Positions 36,201 to 48,200 of a stretch of 64,000 nt of DNA are shown piece after piece. Below the pieces are notes generated by a model. It was given only the letters and a program-made list of their open reading frames with translations, had not been told where the DNA came from and made no database searches. Both the position numbers and the translations under genes were made by a program. The stretch comes from Membranipora membranacea (lineage: Eukaryota; Bryozoa; Gymnolaemata; Cheilostomatida; Membraniporidae): NCBI GenBank assembly GCA_914767715.1, contig OU612068.1, positions 19,962,001 through 20,026,000 of the forward strand, given 5' to 3'. How positions within the stretch are numbered: the stretch's first letter is position 1; each line of letters starts with the position of its first letter.

Positions 36201-39200
36201 GTTGTTGAAGCAACTCTGAATTCTGATTGGCTGAACATCAGGATATTTAATGTTGGGCAAAGGTCATTAGCTTTCCTTTCCTTTCTTTGCCTCAGACAAG
36301 GTAGCACTGTACTCTCGAGTTGTTGTTCTTCTGTTGGATATTCATTTATTCACATTTTCATCCATACAAGCATACATACTACACGTACATACTTTTTATG
36401 TACCTAGAAAATTTCTTTAATCCTAGGGCTATTGATATTTTAAGAAAGTATCTTCATACAGTTCCCTTTATAGCAATGATATCTCGCTAAATGATAAACT
36501 CTTCCCCATGTGAAAAATCTACACCTCTAGGGAAATGATGGCAATAATATGAAAAAATACAACTTAGCATGAAAATCTGAAGGGAGCAATCAGACTTGTT
36601 GCGTTACTAACCATAGATTCCTTTCTTTAGCAAAAAGTGATAATGGACCCGGACGTGTATAACTCTATGCGTACTCGGCCGGCTCTAGAGGAGAGACTGG
36701 AGAGTATTATAAGTGGAGCCGCTCTGATGGCTGACTCCAGTTGTACACGAGATGACAGGAGAGAGAAGATAGTCAAACAATGTAACGCTGTCAGGCAGGC
36801 TCTACAAGACCTGCTTACTCAGTACGAGAATAATGTGAGTGGCTAACTGTGATTGAGCTTGATGGATGATCATTTTATTTTGGCAGACAATATCATTTCG
36901 GTAGATTGTTTTCATACACTTGTCAAATATATTATTAAATTGATTGGATAAAAAGGAGAAAGCAATTGATAAAGGATGGTGAAAAATGAGAAATATCAAT
37001 AAATGTATATTATATCAAATGATAAAATGTTAAATCTGTTGCAGTCTGAATTCATAGTTAGCAATGATAATTATGACGCAACCATATATTATAGTATCTT
37101 TTGTCAGGTTATCAATATGTGTTGTTGTTTGCTTAAAATCGTTCGAGTTGATAAACTTGCACTTGTAATTTAGGAGTTGTGTTCCGCTGCAAAACTAAAG
37201 AGTGGATAACTAAATTGTTGTCTAATTATATACTTTTCAAATATCTATTTTGATATATTTTTGAAATGACAGGCCGGCCATTCAGAGCCAAGTGAGCAGT
37301 TGGATCAAGCTATAGAGAGTATGTGTAAGAGTACAAGGGACCTGAGGAAACAACTGAAGAAGGCAGTAGTAGACCATGTCTCTGACTCATTCCTCGAGAC
37401 TAACGTTCCATTGCTTATACTAATTGAGGCTGCTAAGGCTGGCAATGAACCCGAGGTATGTTTTATTAGCTTGCGTTGAGAACTGAGGTTATTATCCATT
37501 CTAAATACGGGTGTCGCATGGCACCCTAGCTTGTCTTGACAAGCTTTGTACGGTGAGGGGGTGCTCTTCCCACTGACCCCCACTAAACAAAGCTTGTCAA
37601 GACAGGCTAATGGCACCCATGATAAAGACTTAGTCAAGAATGGTTATCAGACACATAATGAGGTTACCAGCTTTGCTTGCTTTTTGTTATAATCAGATTA
37701 ACATTGGAAAAATCTAATATGTAGGGCTTCATAAGTGGCTGTCCACCGGGTCGGGTCTCTGAAGTTGGAGGATTAGAAACCCGTGTTTGGTTATAATCTA
37801 TAAGACACCAACCTTATTTGGCATTGAGTCTTGTTATCAACACTGATGTCTTGAAAAGATACAACCTAGGCACCAGGATCTATTAGCGTCTTCTATGGGA
37901 GTTTGCCAGTAGTGGGTGACCGAGTTTTTGTATGCCTGACATGCTGACTCAGCAATGTTATATGAGGTACAGCTCTCCAATTTGGCAAGCTTACTTGTAA
38001 TCAAGGCTTACATTTTGAATCCTATGATGTGTTTTTTTTAGTTTATTAATAGATTGGAAGTTATACGCTCATTCAACATAACAATTTTTTGTACCGAGCT
38101 GACCAATGAAGTCACTTCATTGAGCTGACAGCCTCGGTCAAATGGTATCAAAGCATAAATAGGACCTCCCAAGTTGGTCTTGTCAGTGAATTGCTGGATT
38201 ATTAACAGTACACCAACTAATTGAATTACCGAGTTTATTGTACAGAAAATTTCATGGGCACGCCAACAATTCTCTGCTATCAATGAGGTTATGCAACAGA
38301 CTTGCATGTTGTCAGATTTCATGTCTACATAAAAACTGAGTTGCCTCCCAAAATTTGATCAATTCTGACATTATATATGTAGGCTGGTGATTTATGCTGT
38401 CTGCAAGTCTCTATTTGGAAGACATCCATTGAGTTGTTGGAGAACTGGATAATCATTATGTGCTTAGATCAATAAGAAGGCTGTTCAATAGGGTTGGATT
38501 GCCCATAAAATTTCACGTCTTCACCCTACACTCTTCTTTGATCCAGAAGCCAAAATAACCAGAAAAGTGCCAAAAGATTCCTAGCATTTATCTTACCTAT
38601 ACGTCTACATGTGCTGGAATGGGCTTGTTTCTCATGTAAGGAATGGTAATGATATATCTGATAATAGCGCCATGTCTTACTGACACCCTAACATCAATCA
38701 GCTGATTCAAGACTTGTGCCAATTTTCTAGATAATTCTTTAAATTCTCAGGGCACCAGTTCAATCCAGGGGTATTTTTTATTTCATAGCAAAGTTTACAT
38801 CTGTCAGACATTCATCATATTGCGGGGGGGGGGGGGGGGGGTTAATATGGTGGTGTAATGTTACTTCATTATTTTTATCCCAGACCATCTATTCCTCATG
38901 ACCAGATTTGTCATAGAAACAAGCAAAAGTCTTTCAAGCTTCAAGTGTTTGCTTGCTCTGGTCGACATAGTATAATGTCATGATTACCACTTGTGTGCCC
39001 ACATCACTTTCACATTAGAATTAGGGCAGATGCTTATAGGATTTTATGGATCTGAGTCTACGCCTAGCACGAACAGGAACATGTCAGTCTTGCCTGGCTT
39101 GGCAGACAATTAATCATGCTCTACGCCGTTTGTCGTCGTTTCATAGGTTACAGCTGGTCTACTGTCTTCTCTCAAATCATTTGGCGGATAATTTTAATCT

Positions 39201-42200
39201 GGATATTCAGTGTTCTGTGAGAATTAGTCTAGTGGAGGGCTGTGATTTAAATGTTGTCAGCATGACATATATGACTTTGCTGAATTGTAAGAAGCTTTTG
39301 GGGCCACTATTTGTTGATACGGGATTATTTAATATAAGGAGGACAGGACCTCCTCCATCATATCGCAGAAAGAGGACGAGGACACCCTCTATAGACTGGA
39401 GAGAGAAGGTGGGTTCTATCCATGTACAAGGATATTTTTCGTTCTTTTGCATCCTTATTTGGCACAGATAATTTGGCATATAAGCTATTATATATAGTTA
39501 TTTAATCAGGGATAGCCTTTTGCCCCATGGTTGATTCTATCTTGGTGCATGTACACTGGATTACTCAGCTGAAGTATCGAATGTCTTCGTCCTCGCTTAC
39601 AAGTCACTGAATCATGAAGTGTTTCGTTTGCCTTGCTTTCCGTGCTGCCAGTTTTCGTCATGAGCAAGTAGCGCCTTGATTTCATTCTTGTAGATGCAGG
39701 CGTTCATAAAACAGTAAGCATACAAGCCTTGCACTGAACGATAGGTGGGTCAAAGTTTGATTAAAATAAGGACCCAATTGTATTATAGCATTGTCAAGTG
39801 TCAGCGCTATCTCTAACAAATATTTTATCTCATAAACATGGTGTGCAGCGACCATACAGATTCACCTGTGTTCTCGTCTATTTCCGTAATAAGATTAGCT
39901 GTCATATCATTACACACCGCGAGCTAACGGGGCTCCGTCACCGCTGCAATAAAACTGCTCCCGGCGCCTACTTGACAATCAGCTGATTAGTATAGTGTCT
40001 CCTTGATCCCCACTGTAATTATACACTGTATCAAGGTGTAGCTCATGATATATCAAGGTGTAGCTCATGATATAGGCGTTTTTCTCGAGTAAGCCGATAT
40101 CAGTTAGAGGTGTAGACATCCAGATAAGCAGCAAATTATATTATAGGCATCTTCAGGCTATTCTCAGGATATTGATGCGGGCAGCAGCAGAATAATTACT
40201 GTAATTATTTAAGTTTCAGTGCTGCTTATGCAACACACTGCAATGAATTTAGCTCTGTGGGTCGGCATTTGCCATTTAGCCACCTGCTTTTGAGCTGCGT
40301 TGCGTACAATGTAGCGAGAGGCGATCTCTTTATATTTTGGATATTTTTACGATCATCATGGCTTATGCATCAACACAAGACGATTACGAGGTGAGTGAGG
40401 TTCTGCTGCGTCTCTACATGTCTTGCGTGTTCTTTATTTCCTCCACCTCCTCGGAGCCTGTTGATACATCTCTTGACCAACCTCATTTGTTAAAGTTAGT
40501 CTCATAACAACAAATTTCAGCGCAACTTTGGTTAGTGTTTTTTTTGCGGCTGTGGTTGACCTTGTTTGTTTAGGTGGTCAGGGCAAAAGTTCTCCTCATC
40601 TTCATTATTCTACTTCATCAACAAGCTCTGAGATCATCACTTCCTCTCTAGGCTTGATTGAGTTGACTCATAATCATGTCCCTTTTCTTGTTCTGATGTT
40701 TATTTGAAAGGATTCATCATTATCCATGTCACGATTATGAAACCTAATGCAGTGATTAAGTTGATTAGCATGTTAATGACTGTTGGTACCGCCCACGTTA
40801 GCCTGGGTTTGGCTGGCTCCTATATGGCTCCCATCAGCTTAGAGGGCTAAGTTACATTTGATTGGTTGGGATGATCTTGGTAACGAAATTTGAAACACCA
40901 GAGTCATGGTCAGACATTAATAATGGGGTTTTGCGAATCTCATGACATTCCAGAATCATTGCGGATCTGCCTGGCTTAAAAGTCCTGAGATTTTTCCAGA
41001 ACCCTAATTTCTAGTTTCATGTAGACAGCCGACACTTGTTGTCTGAGTGTCTGAGTACACTATGTTAATGTCGTGTATTCAGCAGTTTAATGAGGAAATG
41101 GGGTTCCTTTTCGACCCCTGTGATCTTCATGGAGACAGACAATAATTTTATGCTTCATCATCCATAAGATAATAAAACCATTATTAGCTAGCACTCAACC
41201 ATCCCTTCCTTAAAGAGGGGGTACGGGTCAGATTCACTTTCTCCCGTCCCTATCCAGGTTGATAGATCACCCAATTCCGATTATGTACATGTGCTTCGAT
41301 TTGGCGCCAAATACATCATAACAATTTGTTTACATTTATAAGCAAGAATATGATGTCATATGTAGGACTCTCATAAACAATGCCCTATCAATCAATAATG
41401 ACTAATTTACATTTAGCGATTTTTCTCAGTAAATATTTAGTATTTTTAAAAATCATTATAGCTACACATTCCTCAACTATATTTGACTCTGCTGATGTAG
41501 TTTTGAAACCTCATTTTCTTTTTTTAGAAGAAAATTAGATGTAGAAAAGTGTAGGAATACAATAATTTCCAGTTCAGTTTATAGTTAAATTACAGTGTCA
41601 CAATGAGTGTCAAAGCAGGTGCACTGCATGATATTGATTTTCTAATGAATTATAAATCAATATATTATCATTAATCATCATGCTTAAAACATCCATGAAG
41701 TGAAGATTGGGATTATCAAAGCTGTTTCTCCAGCTAATCAGCTTCAAAACAAGCCTAAAATTGACCTTGTCGGACCACTACAAGCTTTGCTATGAGGCAT
41801 TGAAGTCGGCCCTTTCAATAGTTACTCGTGAAATCGGAAAGCCTGAGTGTGAGGTCACAGCACGGTTTTCGACCGATATTTGACATTTATTGTATATGGA
41901 ACTATTAAAGTGAAACCAACTTTTTTCCCAAACGAAATATGCGTTTATCTCCTTCAATTTTTTGCTTTGGATTAATCTCTATGATGTCATGAGCTACGTT
42001 GGATTTGATCTCATTTCATCCAATTTTGACGAAATTACACGAGTCCAAAGTTTTTAATGGTAGACATATACGCAAAATGTATGTCTATGACATCATATCC
42101 CCCTGCGCAAGGCTCGCGAGCGTCAGCGAGGCCTAACTTTGATAAAACGGAACTTTAGCCCTAGTTGACCAATTGAGCTGTTCTTGGGCTCATTTTAAAG

Positions 42201-45200
42201 CTTATAAAGTAAGTCTCATAAAAAAAATGTTGGTCCATATTATTACTCCCCGCACAAGTAAATCCCTGTAGATAGACTACCAAGTGTCTACAATTAATGC
42301 TGGATCTGAATTACACTCCATCTTTAAACCCTCAGTGCTGATATGGTGACCATGTATACTATGTACCCAACATGATATGACCTCTGATATGACTTTGTTT
42401 AAAGTGTCAAATTAAAATTCATAGTTAGATTTCAGGCAGTGTACTTTTGTCCATCCTGTTGATGAGTGGATATTGAATGGTATTGAAATGAATTCTGTGG
42501 TTTTAAAAGTGCAGAAATGTGGGTCTAATCATATGTCACCCAAGGGAGCTTTTGAAATTCCCCCTCCCCTCCCCCTCATTCTGCTTCCATCAGACAGAGT
42601 AGTACATTTAGCACTCTTATTTTGTTTTATCTACCAGTCTATTGACCTAACCACAAAAACATGTAATAACTCCCAACCTCAATGAAGAGGGGAAAACCAT
42701 AAATCCATAAATATCAAAATATGAAACCTTCAAAGCGTTTTGCAAAATTTTGTGGTAATATTTCAAGCGTTCTTGCCCTCATTAATCCAAATATGGGTGT
42801 TTACCGATACAAAGTAGTCTAACCAGACAGCTTCTGTTTTATTTCACCAGGTAGAAGAATATGGACAGGTATTCATGGAACACGCGAATAAACTGGTGGA
42901 AGTAGCTAACCTGGCCTGCTCTATGTCCAGCAATGAGGAGGGTGTTAAATTGGTCAGACTAGCTGCTACACAGTTGGAAACACTTTGCCCCCAGGTAAAC
43001 TATATGTACATAAACAGTTAGTCTATGTGCATAGACTAAAACTTCTTGCAGACTTTAAGTCTGTACGTATAGACCATATTACTAGATTACTATCTAAGTC
43101 TATGGCTCGGACTGTATGATTATAACATTTTGTGACCTTGCACAACAGAACATTTTTTTCCCACAAAATATCTAGGTCTATATATACCTTCAATTTTTTT
43201 ATGACAGTTTTGCTGCAGACAACTTATACACTTTCTAATCATATGGTAGGGCACCTGCAGCTCCTCTGATTCCCGACCAGAGAATATAGATTTGTATAAT
43301 CTCTGGTCCAATCTTGAGGTCATTTACCTCAGCACTGTACAGGCCTGTCATGAATCTTCTTGCCCACATCACAGGGTAAGGACATATGTCCTTACTCTGT
43401 GACCACATCAGACAGTCAAATGTCTACTCTGACTTACCTGTCATTGCATCAGACTTTCTGGCAGACTCTGTTTTATGACAGGGTCATAAAGGGGGGCGGT
43501 AGACCAGACAGACTCTGTATTCATCTTTGGAAGGAAAATAGAGCATGTTAAATATTGCAACAATGCAATTTTTAGGAATTCATATAGTGGTCAGCTACTG
43601 TCAGACCTTTTTTATGTTAACATGTACCTGATCCCTCCGGAAATCCCAGACATTATGGGATACTTATTAACCTCCCTATGAACTTGTGTATGCATTGTCC
43701 AGGCTCCTGTAAGTGCCTGGTGGTGGGGGGGGGGGGGGGGGGCAGAGTCACCAACATACAGTTGCCCGAACCAAAATTTACTCTTTGAAATTACTGTCAG
43801 CCAGAAGAGTAGGGACCAATAGAATTCAAAGTGAGAATATTTGAGAACTGAATCTTATTTCCCTAAAGAGACAGGCTAAAGTTCTGGTGCATGAATGTGA
43901 TTAATTTCTAGAGACTTCAACATCCCGATTATAAGAGACAATATTTTTATGATTATGTTGTGTTTTGGTAGGTCGTTAATGCAGCCCGTATATTAGCATC
44001 CAGACCTAAGTCTAAAGTAGCCCAGGAGAATATGGATGTGTTCAAAGATGCTTGGGAGAGACAAGTGCGGATTCTCACCGAGGCTGTTGATGACATCACA
44101 ACTATTGATGACTTCCTTTCAGTTTCAGGTAAGAAATCTCCCTCTTTATGTAAACGGGTGTGCAGAAACAGAGAACAACAGAACTACATCTGTGGGTTTA
44201 TTGAAATTTGATCCAAGCTTTTATTGTGCCCACCCGTGTCTAGACCATGTTTGGTCCATATGCCTGCATTCAGAGATGCTCCTGATCCACTGGTCACGCC
44301 GCAGGACTAGAAGAGACTAGTAGTAGTGACTAGTAGAGAGGAGCAACTGGAATACAGGCGATTGGATTAAACTTGATCTAACCCATGTCCGACCGAAAAA
44401 TACCTTTCAGACTTGTGTTACACAAGCACATGCTCTACTTAATCTCATAATTCTCTTTTTTTGGCAAACTAGGGGCAATAATCATTAGTATAGGGAAATG
44501 ATATTGTTGCCAATAAAAGGTATTAATAAAAAATCGGGCTATACATATTACATAATCAACTGTATATCCTCATACTGTGTTGGTATCTATCCCATCATTG
44601 GAGACATGAAATATTTCTGTTCATTGACCATATTTTTATAGTGTTCACGTAAAATAATATTATTATGAAATCGGTCACACCATTGAAATACTTGCTAGCA
44701 GCAGCTCAAACCCATCAAATTAGGATTTAATCAGATTACAGTATTACTTTTGATAATAATAGTTTGAGTTAATGGGACTTTTTTTTAGTTAAATGTATGT
44801 TATTAGCTGATTGATTATAGGCGGCACCTCAGATGAAAATTATTTCCAAAAGGTCTTGTGGTCATTTGGGTTGGTATATTACAGATGCGGATATAGTTCT
44901 CCTGGCCTAGTTTTCAATTAGCCTCTGAGGATTAGACAGGTATTAGGAGTGATCATGTACTATTCCACACCTGGCCTATGAAACCATCATGAGACTAAGG
45001 AGAGAAGCCATTCAGCCTCCCTATTTTTAATTGCAAGGGATTTCCGAGGCGCGCTATTTGAAAGTGAATGCATTAAGATCGGACATCTTGACAAAATTCT
45101 TGCTTAGGTTCAACCAAGGAGTTACTCTTCGGCTCATCAAATTTGGGGCCCTGGTTGTAGGAATAAACCTTTAGATTTCATAATGTTCCTGATGGAGCTC

Positions 45201-48200
45201 TGTTTCAGCCCATACTATCACGATTTTTGATGCTTCCAAGAAGATGATAATAAAATATTGTAATGCCTATTCTCTGCAATTAGGCCTGTTCATATGGGGA
45301 TACATTACGTATGTCTCCCGATTTTATTTGTAGAGGGCCATATTCTGGAGGATGTGAATAAATGCATATCCTCACTGAATGAGAATGATTCAGACTCGCT
45401 GGATCGTACCGCCGGAGCCATCAGAGGACGCTGTGCTCGAGTGTGTAACGTAGTGACAGCTGAGATGGAGAACTGTCAGCCTGGTGTATATAGTGACAGA
45501 GTGAACGAGTCGGTGTCTACTCTTAGAGAACAAGGTCAGATATACAAACAGTACCAAAGTGCTCAAACTCTACCCAGGTCGCTGGTAGTGGCATACAAAC
45601 ATCGCCCCTGTCCTAGTTCAAGCGCTTAAACTGTGTTGGGATAGCTGGTAGTAGCATATCATTATCAACCACTTTCCCAACCAAGTCGGAAAGTGGTTGA
45701 TAATGAAATGCTACTACCAGCTTTCCCGACACAGTTTGAGCGCTTAAACTACCCCCATCCCAATGGTTTGGCAGTGGTTTGAGCACTACCAGGTCAGATG
45801 TGCTTTGAGTTCTCACGACCATATCCGTCAAACAGGAAGATATAATTTTGCAATGATCAACTTTATACAAAATCATTTGCCATCAGGGAAGTGGGTGTTT
45901 TCCACAAGATCTACAGTAACATGAACATGATTTGCATGATTGATTATTATTTTAGAAAAAGTTTCATGTAAGAAAATTTTATCTGCCTAGATTTAAAGAA
46001 GATAACAGGATTAGCAGATTTATGTCTTCCCGTTTCACGAGTTAATGAGTCTCACTGGGGGAGCATTTCTGATTGATTGCTCCAGCACCCCTCCCTTCCC
46101 CGCCCCCTCGAGTGTGAACTACCTCTCCCCCAGAGTGAGCTCATTGATTAATGTTATATGGTTGTTTTACAGTGATGCCCTCCCCTCTCCCATATACACT
46201 AATTGCTGTACGGTTGTTTTACAGTAATGCCAAACTTTGCCCAGCATGTAGAGACAGCTGTGAATTCTCTACTGTCTGGACGGTTTGATGACGTAGACTA
46301 TAACGACTTTGTGTACGCTGCCCAGCTGGTGTTTGATGGAGTCAGGGATATCAGGAGAGCCGTCCTTATGAACAGAGTAAGTCAGCTTAGCGGATATTCT
46401 TGTGTATTCCACACTCTTTTGTTTTGTGTTCATGCTTATTAGCCTATATATGTTTTATGTGTTAGAGTTGGGAAGTACTGCACATATACACCAGGCAACA
46501 TATCTACTTGAACACACTTGCAAGTTTTAGCTGCTATGCAACAGAATGTAATGTAGCTGGGATCTGAGATGTACTTTCATGTATCCATAGTTCCCATAGT
46601 CCCTATTGTGTTATGTAAGTCTAAACTGATAGACTCGTGTTTTGTTAGTCTAAGCTGACGGACTATGTAATGACAGTCTCAACAGATAGACTCACATTGT
46701 AATTATGATTAACAGTTCACTCTATCAGGGACCTCGCCGAGTAACTCGAGGGGGTCGTCACCTTCAAGCCTAAGTGCACCAGAGAGCGGTGATAAGGTTA
46801 TTGGAACTGATAACCTTATCTTAATAAAATTCCATGTAAATATAACATCATAGTCTCCTCTTAATCGTACAGCATGTGCCAGCGCTAGATTTTATTAGTT
46901 TAATTCAAGAGAAAAACATCTTCTATGAGCTCAACTATATGATAAGACTAATTATTATGAGTTCTCATAATTGCCTGGATGGATCAAATTGGCCATCACT
47001 TCTATTTTCTGAGAAGACTCAGCAAAAAAACAACTAGATATTAAGTATTAAGCTCCAAGTGTGATACATCACAAAACTGTTGTCTCATCTTGTTACTATT
47101 ACATGAAAGGTGAGCCTGTGGAGACTGAGATAGGTCACTGGAGTCACATCAATGAACTCCCTCTCCCTCAGGAAGAACAACAGGACGATATTGACCACTC
47201 AGCAATCAGTATTGCTTGAGCTAGGACATCACCCTAAGCCACACCCACAATTCATATGTGTTGTTCTTCCTGGAGGAGAGGGAGCTCATTGGTCACATGA
47301 TAAGCAATCTAATACCAAACTCCATAGCTGAGTCCTTTGAAATATTTTGCATGTACATCATTGATCTGACCCAAAACTTAGCTGACTCAACAGATTTTTC
47401 TCTTCTTGACTTACAATCAGTTTGTGAAGTTCTAACAATCAACTCCCCTAAACTTGCATCACTTTTGTTTGGCATTTCAAACAAACAATGATTCATGGTT
47501 TTATTTCGATATTTTTAACTTCTCTTCTTGGAAACATCCTTATGATTGCAAATTGATTTTTATGATTTAAACAACAAGAATAATTTGTTTTTTCAAGCTC
47601 ATTTATCTTTGGTCGGACCTTGTACCTAACCTTGTATTGAAAACTGGTGCAAACGCTGTACCAGCAAGTGATATAACTTTAAACTTCCCGGCTTACACAT
47701 TTTTGTGGTTTTGTAAAGCCATACTGTAGTTGCTCTCTCATGTTGGATTTGTTCTGGGTTGTGAGCGTAGTCGGAGGTCAGTTTAAGGCAATGATGACTG
47801 ATCATTAGACAAAAATCGCCATAATGTGAAATTTCCCAACAGCACAGAAAAGATGGCTAGCTTTATGGCAGAGTGCTTCATTAGGCCTTAGTTTTGCATG
47901 TGTGCTTACCAAATATGCCTCCCCTATAAAAGCTGCAGCATTAAACTGCTGCATCAAACTGTCCTAAGCATAAATGTGAACGTAATGGCCTATAGATCGC
48001 CTATAGATCGCCTATTATATCTAACATTTCCTTGTTCTGTCCCATCGACCAAGGTTTATATGGTTATTAGTACATTATAGTGTCATTGAAGTGTAAGAAA
48101 GCAATACGTTTGAATCGTAACCTTTGTTCTGCCATTACAGAAGCCAGAGGAGCTGGACTCTGAGACAGAACTCGCAGATCAGGAGAACTTCCAGGAGGGG

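Larger units (their letters stand above)
37456..42850. other. Alpha-catenin intron 7 (5.4 kb)
   Basis: This is the longest intron of the window, splitting the M region between NEPE and VEEYGQVF. It contains a TAG...CTA hairpin element (37527-37609), an 18-bp micro-palindrome (38104-38121), an 18-G run (38824-38841), a perfect 22-bp tandem duplication (40029-40072) and a candidate internal first exon (40358-40390). A 141-codon open frame at 39046-39471 has no recognisable homology. Confidence 0.6.

Noticed and set aside
39339-39408. Possible extra alpha-catenin exon (EDRTSSIISQKEDED...)
   Set aside because: It starts from a weak acceptor and is 70 nt, so it would shift the frame into exon 8. 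It could at most be a poison exon, with no evidence for that.
39046-39471. 141-codon ATG open frame in alpha-catenin intron 7
   Set aside because: Its length is about what chance allows in 64 kb of six frames, and the sequence has no family-like motifs.
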